Source of the DNA: an uncultured Mycoplasmatota bacterium
GTDB lineage: Bacteria; Bacillota_I; Bacilli_A; RF39; UBA660
Reading direction: 5' to 3'
DNA: 6,290 nt
Assembly (NCBI GenBank): GCA_946491675.1
Contig: CAMLYN010000064.1
Coordinates: forward strand, 1-6,290
Positions 1-5,658 of the stretch are shown here, one piece after another (within the stretch, counting starts at the first letter, position 1; each line of letters starts with the position of its first letter). The position numbers were made by a program, and so were the translations under genes. Under the pieces are notes generated by a model. It ran no database searches, had not been told where the DNA came from, and saw only the letters and a list, made by a program, of their open reading frames with translations.

Positions 1-33
1 TACAAATAAAATGGAGAGTATAATATCATTCAT
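1..33 (-). CDS. 5' end of a minus-strand gene, runs off left edge (possibly RNase Y)
   Basis: Only the first 11 codons are visible: MNDIILSILFV, with no stop before base 1. The ATG at 33-31 has a very good ribosome binding site, GGAGG (complement of 40-44), six bases upstream, and a consensus-like promoter lies further up (80-108). The residues after MND are hydrophobic, as expected for the start of an N-terminal membrane anchor. RNase Y (rny), which begins with such an anchor, lies shortly downstream of recA in Bacillus, so rny is a reasonable guess from position and orientation. That is inference; the visible residues alone cannot identify the family. That a gene starts here is fairly secure; its identity is not. 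Confidence 0.55.
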   Translation of the reverse strand, partial: MNDIILSILFV

Positions 34-79
34 ATATTACCTCCACTTTCTATTATTTTAGAGTATTAACTCTATTATT

Positions 80-108
80 ATTTTAATATTTATAAAGAAA
101 TAAGTCAA
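80..108 (-). promoter_or_regulatory. Sigma-A-type promoter of the left-edge gene
   Basis: On the minus strand a -35 element TTGACT (complement of 103-108) is followed by a 17-base spacer and a -10 element TAAAAT (complement of 80-85). Each matches consensus at five of six positions. The predicted transcript starts near base 73 and has a leader of about 40 nt before the ATG at 33. The leader contains a short inverted repeat, GAGT-TAAT-ACTC (61-72). Confidence 0.7.
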
Positions 109-147
109 GTAAAATAATTATTATCGAAATTTTATCTTAAAATAATC

Positions 148-176
148 TAGATTTTTATTTAAAAATACGTTATAAT
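148..176 (+). promoter_or_regulatory. Probable promoter of the HerA-like gene
   Basis: A perfect -10 hexamer TATAAT lies at 171-176. The best -35 at 17-base spacing is TAGATT (148-153), which matches TTGACA at only three positions, so the promoter may be weak. Predicted transcription starts near 183, giving a leader of only about 23 nt before the ATG at 206. No LexA-type box is visible here, unlike at recA. Confidence 0.5.
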
Positions 177-192
177 TATTTATAGAATAAAT

Positions 193-199
193 GAGGGTG
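193..199 (+). promoter_or_regulatory. Ribosome binding site that fixes the HerA-like start at 206
   Basis: GAGGGTG ends six bases before the ATG at 206. The earlier in-frame ATG at 191 has no purine-rich site in front of it, and this Shine-Dalgarno would lie inside that longer reading frame. The start at 206 is therefore preferred. Confidence 0.75.
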
Positions 200-205
200 A
201 ATAGT

Positions 206-1951
206 ATGTTAGGAAAAATAATTTATATAAGCAATAATATGGCGCATGTTAAAGTACCACCTAATGTTAAAGTATCAACTAATTTGATGAACATGCATGT
301 TATTTTTGAAGATGAAAAGAAAAAGGTCTTGGGAGAAATTGATGATATCAGTCAAGACTTAATTAAAATTAGATTTTTAGGAGAAATCGTTAACAATCAA
401 TTTGTTGGAGGCGTTATAAGAAAGCCAACAATCGAATCAAATGTTAGAATGATTAATAGTGATGAATTAAAACTAATTATTGGATATAATGATAAAAATA
501 GTTTTATGTTAGGTACTAGCGCTTTATATGATAATTATCCAATCATGGTTAATATCAATGAATTATTCTCTAACCATATGGCTATTTTTGGTAATAGTGG
601 TTCTGGTAAATCTTGTGGTGTAGCACGTCTTTTACAAAATGTTTTTACTAATCCTAATTTCAAACCATATAAAGCTAATATCTTTATTTTTGATGCTTAT
701 GGGGAATATCACAATGCGTTTTCTAATTTCAATAATATTGATGCTAACTATCAATTTAAATATTACACAACTAATAAGCATGATACTATAGGTCAACCAT
801 TATTAATTCCTCTTTGGTTATTAGATAATGATGACTTTGCTATATTATTAAACGCTAGTGAACATTCTCAATTACCAATTATTGAAAGAACATTAAAACT
901 AGTTAAAATTTTTGCTGCTAGCGATGATATGGCTTTAAAATACAAAAATCATTTAATTGCTAAAGCAATTATGAATATTTTATATACTAATCAAAGCGCA
1001 AGTAGTAAAAGAAATGATATTTTTGCAATTTTTAATTCTTGTTCAACACCTCAATTTAATCCCGAAGCTGTTCTTCAAGGAGTTGGTTATACAAGAAAAT
1101 TCAGAGAATGCTTTTTAATTAATGATCAAGACAACTTTTCAGAAAGCGTTTTATTATCCGAATACGTTTCAAGTTATGTCGATGAAAGTTTAGATCAATA
1201 TGAAGAAACTGAAATAAACTATTTTACTCTAGAAGATTTAGAAAAAGCTTTAAATTTCACTTTAATATCTGAAGGATTACTTCGTAACGAAAAAGCATAC
1301 AACAGTGCTATTACGTTAAAAGTAAGACTTCATTCTATTATAATTAGTGAATATGCTAGATATTTCGATGTGCCAAATTTTATGACAATTGATCAATATA
1401 TCGCTAGTTTAATTAGTAATAATAATAAAAAAGCACAAATCATTAATTTTAATTTAGAAGATGTTGAAGATTGGTTTGCCAAGTTTGTTACTAAAACTTA
1501 TGTTAAATTATTATTTGATTATACTAAAGGAATGAGTAATCGTGCTACTATTCCATTTCATATTTTTATTGAAGAAGCGCATCGTTATGTTCAAAAAGAT
1601 AATGATACATTTTTACTTGGATACAACATCTTCGATCGAGTTGCTAAAGAAGGTCGTAAATATGGATTGATTTTAAATCTTATTTCACAAAGACCTGTTG
1701 AATTATCTGATACTGTTATATCGCAAATGTCTAACTTCTTAATTTTTAAAATAACCCATCCGCTAGATGTTGAATATATTCAAAAAATGTTACCTAATAT
1801 TAGTATTGATATTGTTGAAAAACAAAAAAGTTTACAACCAGGAACTTGCATGGCTTTTGGTAGAGCATTTAGAATTCCAATGATTGTTAGAATGCAAATG
1901 CCTAATCCAATGCCAGAAAGTAGTAACTGTGATATCATGAGTACATGGTAA
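206..1951 (+). CDS. HerA-like DNA-translocase/helicase ATPase (DUF87 family), 581 aa
   Basis: The protein is predicted to be a cytoplasmic hexameric RecA-fold ATPase of the HerA/FtsK superclass that moves along double-stranded DNA. Residues 1 to about 60 look like the HAS-barrel domain at the N-terminus of HerA. A Walker A motif, GNSGSGKS, lies at 129-136. The family motif D-x2-GEY is D163 to Y168, the acidic Walker B segment IFIEEAH has Glu456/Glu457, and the EGRKYG and SQRP (Q495-R496) motifs follow. The C-terminus shows the usual pattern ending in FGRAFRIP. Length is normal for the family and no lesion is seen. In archaea HerA works with the nuclease NurA in end resection; bacterial homologues occur with NurA, SIR2 or other nuclease partners in repair or phage defence. 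No partner is visible here. The gene stands alone, convergent with recA and divergent from the left-edge gene. The family is well supported; the cellular role is not. VirD4/TraG coupling proteins are less likely because there are no N-terminal membrane segments. Confidence 0.9.
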   Translation: MLGKIIYISNNMAHVKVPPNVKVSTNLMNMHVIFEDEKKKVLGEIDDISQDLIKIRFLGEIVNNQFVGGVIRKPTIESNVRMINSDELKLIIGYNDKNSFMLGTSALYDNYPIMVNINELFSNHMAIFGNSGSGKSCGVARLLQNVFTNPNFKPYKANIFIFDAYGEYHNAFSNFNNIDANYQFKYYTTNKHDTIGQPLLIPLWLLDNDDFAILLNASEHSQLPIIERTLKLVKIFAASDDMALKYKNHLIAKAIMNILYTNQSASSKRNDIFAIFNSCSTPQFNPEAVLQGVGYTRKFRECFLINDQDNFSESVLLSEYVSSYVDESLDQYEETEINYFTLEDLEKALNFTLISEGLLRNEKAYNSAITLKVRLHSIIISEYARYFDVPNFMTIDQYIASLISNNNKKAQIINFNLEDVEDWFAKFVTKTYVKLLFDYTKGMSNRATIPFHIFIEEAHRYVQKDNDTFLLGYNIFDRVAKEGRKYGLILNLISQRPVELSDTVISQMSNFLIFKITHPLDVEYIQKMLPNISIDIVEKQKSLQPGTCMAFGRAFRIPMIVRMQMPNPMPESSNCDIMSTW

Positions 1952-1983
1952 AAAAACATTGGTTTTCCCAATGTTTTATTTTT
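1950..1983. terminator. Bidirectional terminator between the HerA-like gene and recA
   Basis: AAAACATTGG (1953-1962) and CCAATGTTTT (1968-1977) form a perfect 10-bp stem around a 5-base loop. A T-rich run follows on the plus strand (1974-1983), and an A-run at 1950-1956 gives U-residues on the minus-strand transcript. It therefore serves both convergent genes. The recA stop codon (complement of 1976-1978) overlaps the stem. Confidence 0.88.
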
Positions 1984-2992
1984 CTTCTTTTTTAATTTCT
2001 TTTTTTAATCCATAATGAATTCTTACTTTATCTTCAATTTCATTAACTAATCCAGGATTTTTCTTTAACAATTCTTTAACATTTTCTTTACCTTGGCCAA
2101 TTTTTTCACCTTTATATGAATACCATGCACCACTTTTTTCAATAATATTGGCTTCACTTGCTAAATCAACTAGTTCGCCTTCATGTGAAACACCTTCACC
2201 ATACATAATATCAACTGTACAAGATTTAAATGGTGGAGCCATTTTATTTTTAACGACTTTTATCGTTGTTTTATTTCCAACTATATCAGTTCCTAATTTT
2301 AATTGTTCAGCTCTTCTAATTTCTAATCTAATAGAAGAATAAAATTTTAAAGCTCTTCCACCAGGAGTAACTTCTGGATTACCAAACATAACACCAACTT
2401 TTTCTCTTAGTTGATTAATAAATATAGCAATTGTATTAGTTTTATTAATAACACCAGCAAGTTTTCTTAAAGCTTGGCTCATTAGTCTAGCTTGTAATCC
2501 AACATGTGAATCGCCCATCTCACCTTCAATTTCAGCTTGTGGGACTAATGCTGCAACAGAATCAATTACAATAACACTAATAGCTCCACTTCTAACTAAG
2601 GCTTCGCAAATCTCTAAAGCCTGTTCACCATTATCTGGTTGTGATAATAACAATTCATCAATATTGACACCTAATTTTTTTGCATATTGTGGGTCTAAAG
2701 AATTTTCTGCATCGATAAAGGCTACCCTACCTCCCATTTTTTGGGCTTCAGCTATTGCATGTAAAGCAAAAGTTGTCTTACCACTAGATTCAGGACCATA
2801 AATTTCTATTATTCTTCCTTTAGGATATCCACCAATTCCTAAAATCATATCTAAAGCAATTGATCCACTAGGAATTACATCTATTTGTCTTACTTCATTA
2901 GAACCTAATTTCATTACTGAACCTTTTCCAAATTGTTTTTCAATATCTTGTAAAACTTGATCTAAAGTTTTATCATTACTACTTTTTGTCAT
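1976..2992 (-). CDS. recA: Recombinase RecA, 338 aa
   Basis: RecA forms ATP-dependent filaments on single-stranded DNA, catalyses strand exchange in homologous recombination, and triggers LexA self-cleavage in the SOS response. Walker [10 protein letters not shown] is at residues 66-74, the catalytic Glu is E96 in [10 protein letters not shown], Walker B is VIVIDS, and the DNA-binding loops are recognisable: L1 around [11 protein letters not shown] and L2 around [15 protein letters not shown]. The FINQLR segment is intact. The start is supported by an ideal Shine-Dalgarno, AAGGAGG (complement of 2997-3003). Length is slightly below the 348-353 aa of B. subtilis and E. coli. The difference is at the C-terminus, which ends in a lysine/glutamate tail (KKEIKKEEK) and not the strongly acidic tail of E. 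coli RecA. The usual H-A after AE is N-S here. The gene has its own promoter and LexA box upstream and shares a terminator with the convergent HerA-like gene. Confidence 0.99.
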   Translation of the reverse strand: MTKSSNDKTLDQVLQDIEKQFGKGSVMKLGSNEVRQIDVIPSGSIALDMILGIGGYPKGRIIEIYGPESSGKTTFALHAIAEAQKMGGRVAFIDAENSLDPQYAKKLGVNIDELLLSQPDNGEQALEICEALVRSGAISVIVIDSVAALVPQAEIEGEMGDSHVGLQARLMSQALRKLAGVINKTNTIAIFINQLREKVGVMFGNPEVTPGGRALKFYSSIRLEIRRAEQLKLGTDIVGNKTTIKVVKNKMAPPFKSCTVDIMYGEGVSHEGELVDLASEANIIEKSGAWYSYKGEKIGQGKENVKELLKKNPGLVNEIEDKVRIHYGLKKEIKKEEK

Positions 2993-3023
2993 ATTTCCTC
3001 CTTATTTTAACTCCTACAGTTTA

Positions 3024-3052
3024 ATTATAACCTATTCAAATAATATTGTCAA
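3024..3052 (-). promoter_or_regulatory. Consensus sigma-A promoter of recA
   Basis: On the minus strand TTGACA (complement of 3047-3052), a 17-base spacer (3030-3046) and TATAAT (complement of 3024-3029) match the consensus at all twelve positions. Transcription should start near 3017, leaving a leader of roughly 25 nt that carries the Shine-Dalgarno. So strong a promoter suggests high basal transcription held down by a repressor. Confidence 0.92.
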
Positions 3053-3060
3053 TATAAAAA

Positions 3061-3074
3061 CGAACTAAAGTTTG
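3061..3074. promoter_or_regulatory. LexA (SOS) operator upstream of recA
   Basis: CGAAC-TAAA-GTTTG matches the Bacillus-type LexA/DinR box CGAAC-N4-GTTCG with one mismatch in the ten outer positions. It sits eight bases upstream of the recA -35 element, centred near -50, and downstream of the preceding gene's terminator, so it is placed to act on recA alone. RecA itself belongs to the LexA regulon in Bacillus. Binding here is inferred from the sequence. Confidence 0.8.
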
Positions 3075-3089
3075 TGTTTTTTAGTAATT

Positions 3090-3117
3090 AAAAAAGATAG
3101 TCAAATTGAACTATCTT
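3090..3117 (-). terminator. Terminator of the secreted stalk-domain gene
   Basis: On the minus strand AAGATAG (complement of 3111-3117) pairs with CTATCTT (complement of 3094-3100), a 7-bp stem that ends in a run of six U residues (3090-3095). The loop region may add a further short pairing. The TAG stop of the gene (complement of 3111-3113) is part of the stem. This should separate the gene from recA downstream. Confidence 0.75.
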
Positions 3118-4958
3118 GTATGTTGATATTCATCTTCACCAATATAGACTTTATTACCATTTTCATCATAATAATAAGCTCCATCAAAGTTATCATCGTA
3201 ATTATCATCATAATTATTATCATAACCATCATCAATGCTATAAGCATTTCTATTTAAAATAGCACTATTAGTTGTTTGATCCCAACTGATACTTGTTCCA
3301 AACATTGCTGAAATATCACGAGCTGGTATATATGTTGTTCCATTTACAATATAAACATCTGTTTTGTTACCATTTGTAAGTTGCGGTGTATATAAGTTAC
3401 CATTAAAATAAATATTAACACCACTAGTAGCATATAATTCTTTTTTAGTTAATTGAGTACTTGGTTGTTCACTAGACACAGGTACAGCAGGATAATCTTT
3501 AAAATAAATTTTATTGCCATTTTCATCTATATAATATGTATCACCAGTATTGTCATTAGCATTAATATATACAGAACTATTTTTCCATTCAACATCTGCT
3601 CCATATAAAGTTGAAATAGCAGCTATTGGTAAATATGTTGTTCCATTATGAACAAAAGGCGTAATTTTATTACCATTAGCATCTTTTGGAGTAAATAACT
3701 GACCATCAACATAAATATTTACACCAGTATAAGCATCAATTTTAACATTTTTTAAATTGCTTGGATCACTTGGCATAACACTAGATTTTAAATCACTAGT
3801 ATCTAAATAACCACGATCAATAGTTAATAACATTTCATCGCCATTTTTATAATAAACAAATCCTTGTTCTTCACTAATTCTAACTGGTTTATTATTGATT
3901 GAATATTCAATATATTCTCTATAATCAATTCTACTAGAATTTTTATTATACACTTTAGAAACCATTAAAGATTGTTTATAAGTCAAATATTGATTAATTG
4001 CATTACTTAATCCTGTATAGTAAGCATATTTAGTATTAATAGTTTGGCTAATTAAATTAGTATCTCCATAAATAGATAATATTACATCATCATTCGAATC
4101 ATTATTTTTACTTATATAATTTCCATCAGTAATTGCTTGACCTATTCTATCATAAAATAGGTCAATATCACTCATAGCTTGAAAACACATACTTTCATTT
4201 GCTTTAGGAATAATAACAGCATTATATTCTGTTCTGAAAGTCGGATTAGAACTATTACCATAAGAAACATTTAAGCTTGGAATAACTACCAATGTATTAT
4301 CTTTACTTAATCTTGAATCATCTAAAGTTATTATTCTAGAGTCGATAATTTGATTGTTTTTTATTTTATATACAGCAATATTTACTAAATTGTTACCACT
4401 AATGCTATTAGCAAATGTACAAGTATAATCATCAGCATAATCATTTAAATCTCTAACAGAAATATTTGTAATACTAGAGAAAACTAATTTACTTTCATTA
4501 ATTTTACTTTCTAAATACTTTTCAATAACTTTTTTTTCTTTACTATTTAAACTGTCCATTACTTCTTCATATTCTATTTCAATACTATTAATACTAGCTA
4601 ACATTCTTGCTATACTATTATTTTCACTTCCTGTATAACTAGTATCCATTCCTCCATTAGCTAAAACTGTATAAACATCTTGAAAAGATTTATCAATATC
4701 TTCAATAATTTCATTTAATTCTTTTGCTTGTTTATCAGTGACATAGTCAGATTTATAATTTGCTTGATTTACAAATTCATCATCGCCATTATAAGTTATA
4801 CTAATAGTTGGAAATTCAACATTAGCAGCTTCAGCTTTGATTGAACCAGCTCCAGCAATAAAACCAGTTGCTAAAACAAAAGGTAAAGCTTTTCTTAATA
4901 CTAATTTTTTTCCTTTTTCAACAAATTCTTTAATTTTTTGTGTATTGATATTAATCAT
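3111..4958 (-). CDS. Secreted protein with two copper-amine-oxidase-N-like (stalk) domains, 615 aa
   Basis: No full-length family is recognised. A basic N-terminus and hydrophobic segment (about 25-39) followed by AEAA (42-45) look like a signal peptide for export. Residues about 46-405 match no domain I know; they contain charged, probably helical stretches (for example 130-145) and strand-rich parts. Two repeats at about 412-466 and 513-569 (GVNIY...NGTTY[LI]P...I..[LM][FY]G....W) resemble the copper amine oxidase N-terminal domain (PF07833), common in Firmicute surface proteins and usually not an oxidase in itself. No amine oxidase catalytic domain is present. Each repeat is followed by a linker with DENGNK (478-483, 598-603), and the second linker also has five Asp/Asn-rich tetrapeptides (576-595). 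No LPXTG motif or C-terminal anchor is seen. The ATG at 4958 is chosen because AAAGGGGGA precedes it; an in-frame ATG at 4988 would enclose that site. The gene lies where Bacillus has cinA and has its own promoter and terminator. A cell-wall or matrix role is inference. Confidence 0.85.
   Translation of the reverse strand: MININTQKIKEFVEKGKKLVLRKALPFVLATGFIAGAGSIKAEAANVEFPTISITYNGDDEFVNQANYKSDYVTDKQAKELNEIIEDIDKSFQDVYTVLANGGMDTSYTGSENNSIARMLASINSIEIEYEEVMDSLNSKEKKVIEKYLESKINESKLVFSSITNISVRDLNDYADDYTCTFANSISGNNLVNIAVYKIKNNQIIDSRIITLDDSRLSKDNTLVVIPSLNVSYGNSSNPTFRTEYNAVIIPKANESMCFQAMSDIDLFYDRIGQAITDGNYISKNNDSNDDVILSIYGDTNLISQTINTKYAYYTGLSNAINQYLTYKQSLMVSKVYNKNSSRIDYREYIEYSINNKPVRISEEQGFVYYKNGDEMLLTIDRGYLDTSDLKSSVMPSDPSNLKNVKIDAYTGVNIYVDGQLFTPKDANGNKITPFVHNGTTYLPIAAISTLYGADVEWKNSSVYINANDNTGDTYYIDENGNKIYFKDYPAVPVSSEQPSTQLTKKELYATSGVNIYFNGNLYTPQLTNGNKTDVYIVNGTTYIPARDISAMFGTSISWDQTTNSAILNRNAYSIDDGYDNNYDDNYDDNFDGAYYYDENGNKVYIGEDEYQHTR
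3174..3233 (-). repeat. Five 12-bp imperfect tandem repeats encoding an Asp/Asn/Tyr tetrapeptide tract
   Basis: The repeat lies inside the secreted protein gene and encodes residues 576-595 as five units: DDGY, DNNY, DDNY, DDNF and DGAY. It makes an acidic, aromatic spacer after the second stalk domain. The 12-bp period keeps the frame, so slippage would change spacer length without disrupting the protein. An acidic tract of this kind could bind divalent cations, but that is inference. Confidence 0.8.
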
Positions 4959-4965
4959 ATTATTT

Positions 4966-4973
4966 CCCCCTTT
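4966..4973 (-). promoter_or_regulatory. Ribosome binding site that fixes the secreted protein start at 4958
   Basis: AAAGGGGG (complement of 4966-4973) lies seven bases before the ATG at 4958. It is a G-rich variant of AAAGGAGG. The upstream in-frame ATG at 4988 falls at the predicted transcription start and has no such site. Confidence 0.75.
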
Positions 4974-4990
4974 AATTAATATTGTCATTT

Positions 4991-5019
4991 ATACTAGCAC
5001 AAATAAACAAAAAAGTCAA
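4991..5019 (-). promoter_or_regulatory. Promoter of the secreted stalk-domain gene, extended -10 type
   Basis: On the minus strand TTGACT (complement of 5014-5019) is followed by 17 bases and TAGTAT (complement of 4991-4996), with TG one base before the -10 (TGC-TAGTAT), an extended -10 element. Predicted start is near 4984, giving a leader of about 26 nt. The site lies after the pgsA terminator, so the gene is probably its own transcription unit. Confidence 0.75.
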
Positions 5020-5021
5020 AT

Positions 5022-5036
5022 TAGAACAAAGTTCTA
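5022..5036. promoter_or_regulatory. Perfect 15-bp palindrome next to the -35 of the secreted gene; possible operator
   Basis: TAGAAC-AAA-GTTCTA is a perfect inverted repeat with a 3-base centre, two bases upstream of the -35 element. Its GAAC/GTTC half-sites equal those of the LexA box, but the spacing is three, not four. It could be an operator for another repressor, a contracted LexA-like site, or a second hairpin behind the pgsA terminator. The sequence alone does not decide between these. Confidence 0.45.
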
Positions 5037-5040
5037 TTTT

Positions 5041-5069
5041 AAATAAAAACTATACATGAAAGTATAGTT
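5041..5069 (-). terminator. Terminator of the RodZ-like/pgsA unit
   Basis: On the minus strand AACTATAC (complement of 5062-5069) pairs with GTATAGTT (complement of 5048-5055), an 8-bp stem with a 6-base loop, followed by TTTTTATTT. The pgsA TAA stop (complement of 5068-5070) overlaps the stem base. Confidence 0.82.
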
Positions 5070-5658
5070 AATCAAACAAAACTTTTTTATTTTGTTGATA
5101 ATATTGAATTCCAGAATAGACAGATAAAACAGTTGCAATAATAAGTAAAACATCTGATACTTTAATATTAATTAATTCAAACGGTAAATTATTAAATAAA
5201 GTTAATGCAATACCTAACATCATAAAAATAGTTTTAACTTTACCAGACATAATCGCAGCAACAACTTCTTTTTTAGCACCAACTATCATTTTAATAATAT
5301 CGACAACTGTATCTCTAGTTACGACAATTACAGGAATAATTGGATGAATCAAACCTTGACTAGCTAAAATTATTAAAACAGAATTAACTAAAAACTTATC
5401 CGCAATTGCATCCAACATTTTACCCAAATCAGTTACCATCTTATATTTTCTAGCAATATATCCATCTAAAAAATCAGTTAAAGAAGCAATTATAAATAAA
5501 GCACCAGCAATAAAGTATTTTAAATCAACAACAATTGCTTCATTAATAAATAGTTTAGTGGCTGTTAAACCAACTGCATCAAATGGGAAAAGTAAAATAA
5601 CAACAACTAAAAAAGTCAAAAAAATTCTAATCAAAGTTATTTTGTTCGGTAAATTCAT
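5068..5658 (-). CDS. pgsA: CDP-diacylglycerol--glycerol-3-phosphate 3-phosphatidyltransferase, 196 aa
   Basis: This membrane enzyme joins CDP-diacylglycerol and glycerol-3-phosphate to give phosphatidylglycerophosphate and CMP, the committed step to phosphatidylglycerol and cardiolipin. The complete CDP-alcohol phosphotransferase signature is present: D62-x2-D65-G66-x2-A69-R70-x8-G79-x3-D83-x3-D87, with the metal-binding aspartates intact. The N-terminus (NLPNKITLIRI) is typical of PgsA, several hydrophobic membrane segments follow, and the length is normal. The start is supported by GGAGG (complement of 5667-5671) eight bases upstream. That site and the first codons lie inside the RodZ-like gene; the two overlap by 32 bases in different frames, suggesting co-transcription and coupled translation. 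The rodZ-pgsA pairing upstream of recA is the same as in Bacillus. A hairpin terminator closes the unit. The family signature is shared with other phosphatidyl transferases, but similarity to PgsA and the context make this the best call. Confidence 0.96.
   Translation of the reverse strand: MNLPNKITLIRIFLTFLVVVILLFPFDAVGLTATKLFINEAIVVDLKYFIAGALFIIASLTDFLDGYIARKYKMVTDLGKMLDAIADKFLVNSVLIILASQGLIHPIIPVIVVTRDTVVDIIKMIVGAKKEVVAAIMSGKVKTIFMMLGIALTLFNNLPFELINIKVSDVLLIIATVLSVYSGIQYYQQNKKVLFD

Noticed and set aside
206..1951. HerA-like gene considered as part of a HerA-SIR2 type defence operon or a conjugation coupling protein
   Set aside because: No co-directional neighbour is present, the downstream gene is convergent recA, the upstream gene is divergent, and no membrane segments or relaxase/T4SS genes are visible.
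1780..1971. Minus-strand open frame with hydrophobic residues
   Set aside because: It is antisense to the conserved C-terminus of the HerA-like gene and starts within the shared terminator hairpin.
2148..2342. Plus-strand open frame inside recA
   Set aside because: It lies wholly antisense to a highly conserved part of recA and shows no ribosome binding site or recognisable protein features.
3174..3233. Repeats considered as a CRISPR array
   Set aside because: The units are contiguous 12-bp in-frame coding repeats without spacers.
3072..3257. Open reading frame on the plus strand rich in isoleucine
   Set aside because: It is antisense to the terminator and the Asp/Asn repeat tract of the secreted gene; its composition is a by-product of that repeat, and it has no ribosome binding site.
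3120..3540. YY-x-DENGNK elements considered as choline/glucan-binding cell-wall repeats
   Set aside because: Only two copies exist, about 120 residues apart, and they lack the paired tryptophans and the 20-residue periodicity of that family.
3111..4958. Secreted protein considered as a copper amine oxidase enzyme
   Set aside because: Only the small N-terminal-type stalk domain is present, twice; no catalytic domain with the topaquinone tyrosine motif or copper-binding histidines is seen.
4837..5046. Plus-strand open frame over the signal peptide and promoter of the secreted gene
   Set aside because: It is antisense to a well-supported start, promoter and palindrome, with no start signals of its own.
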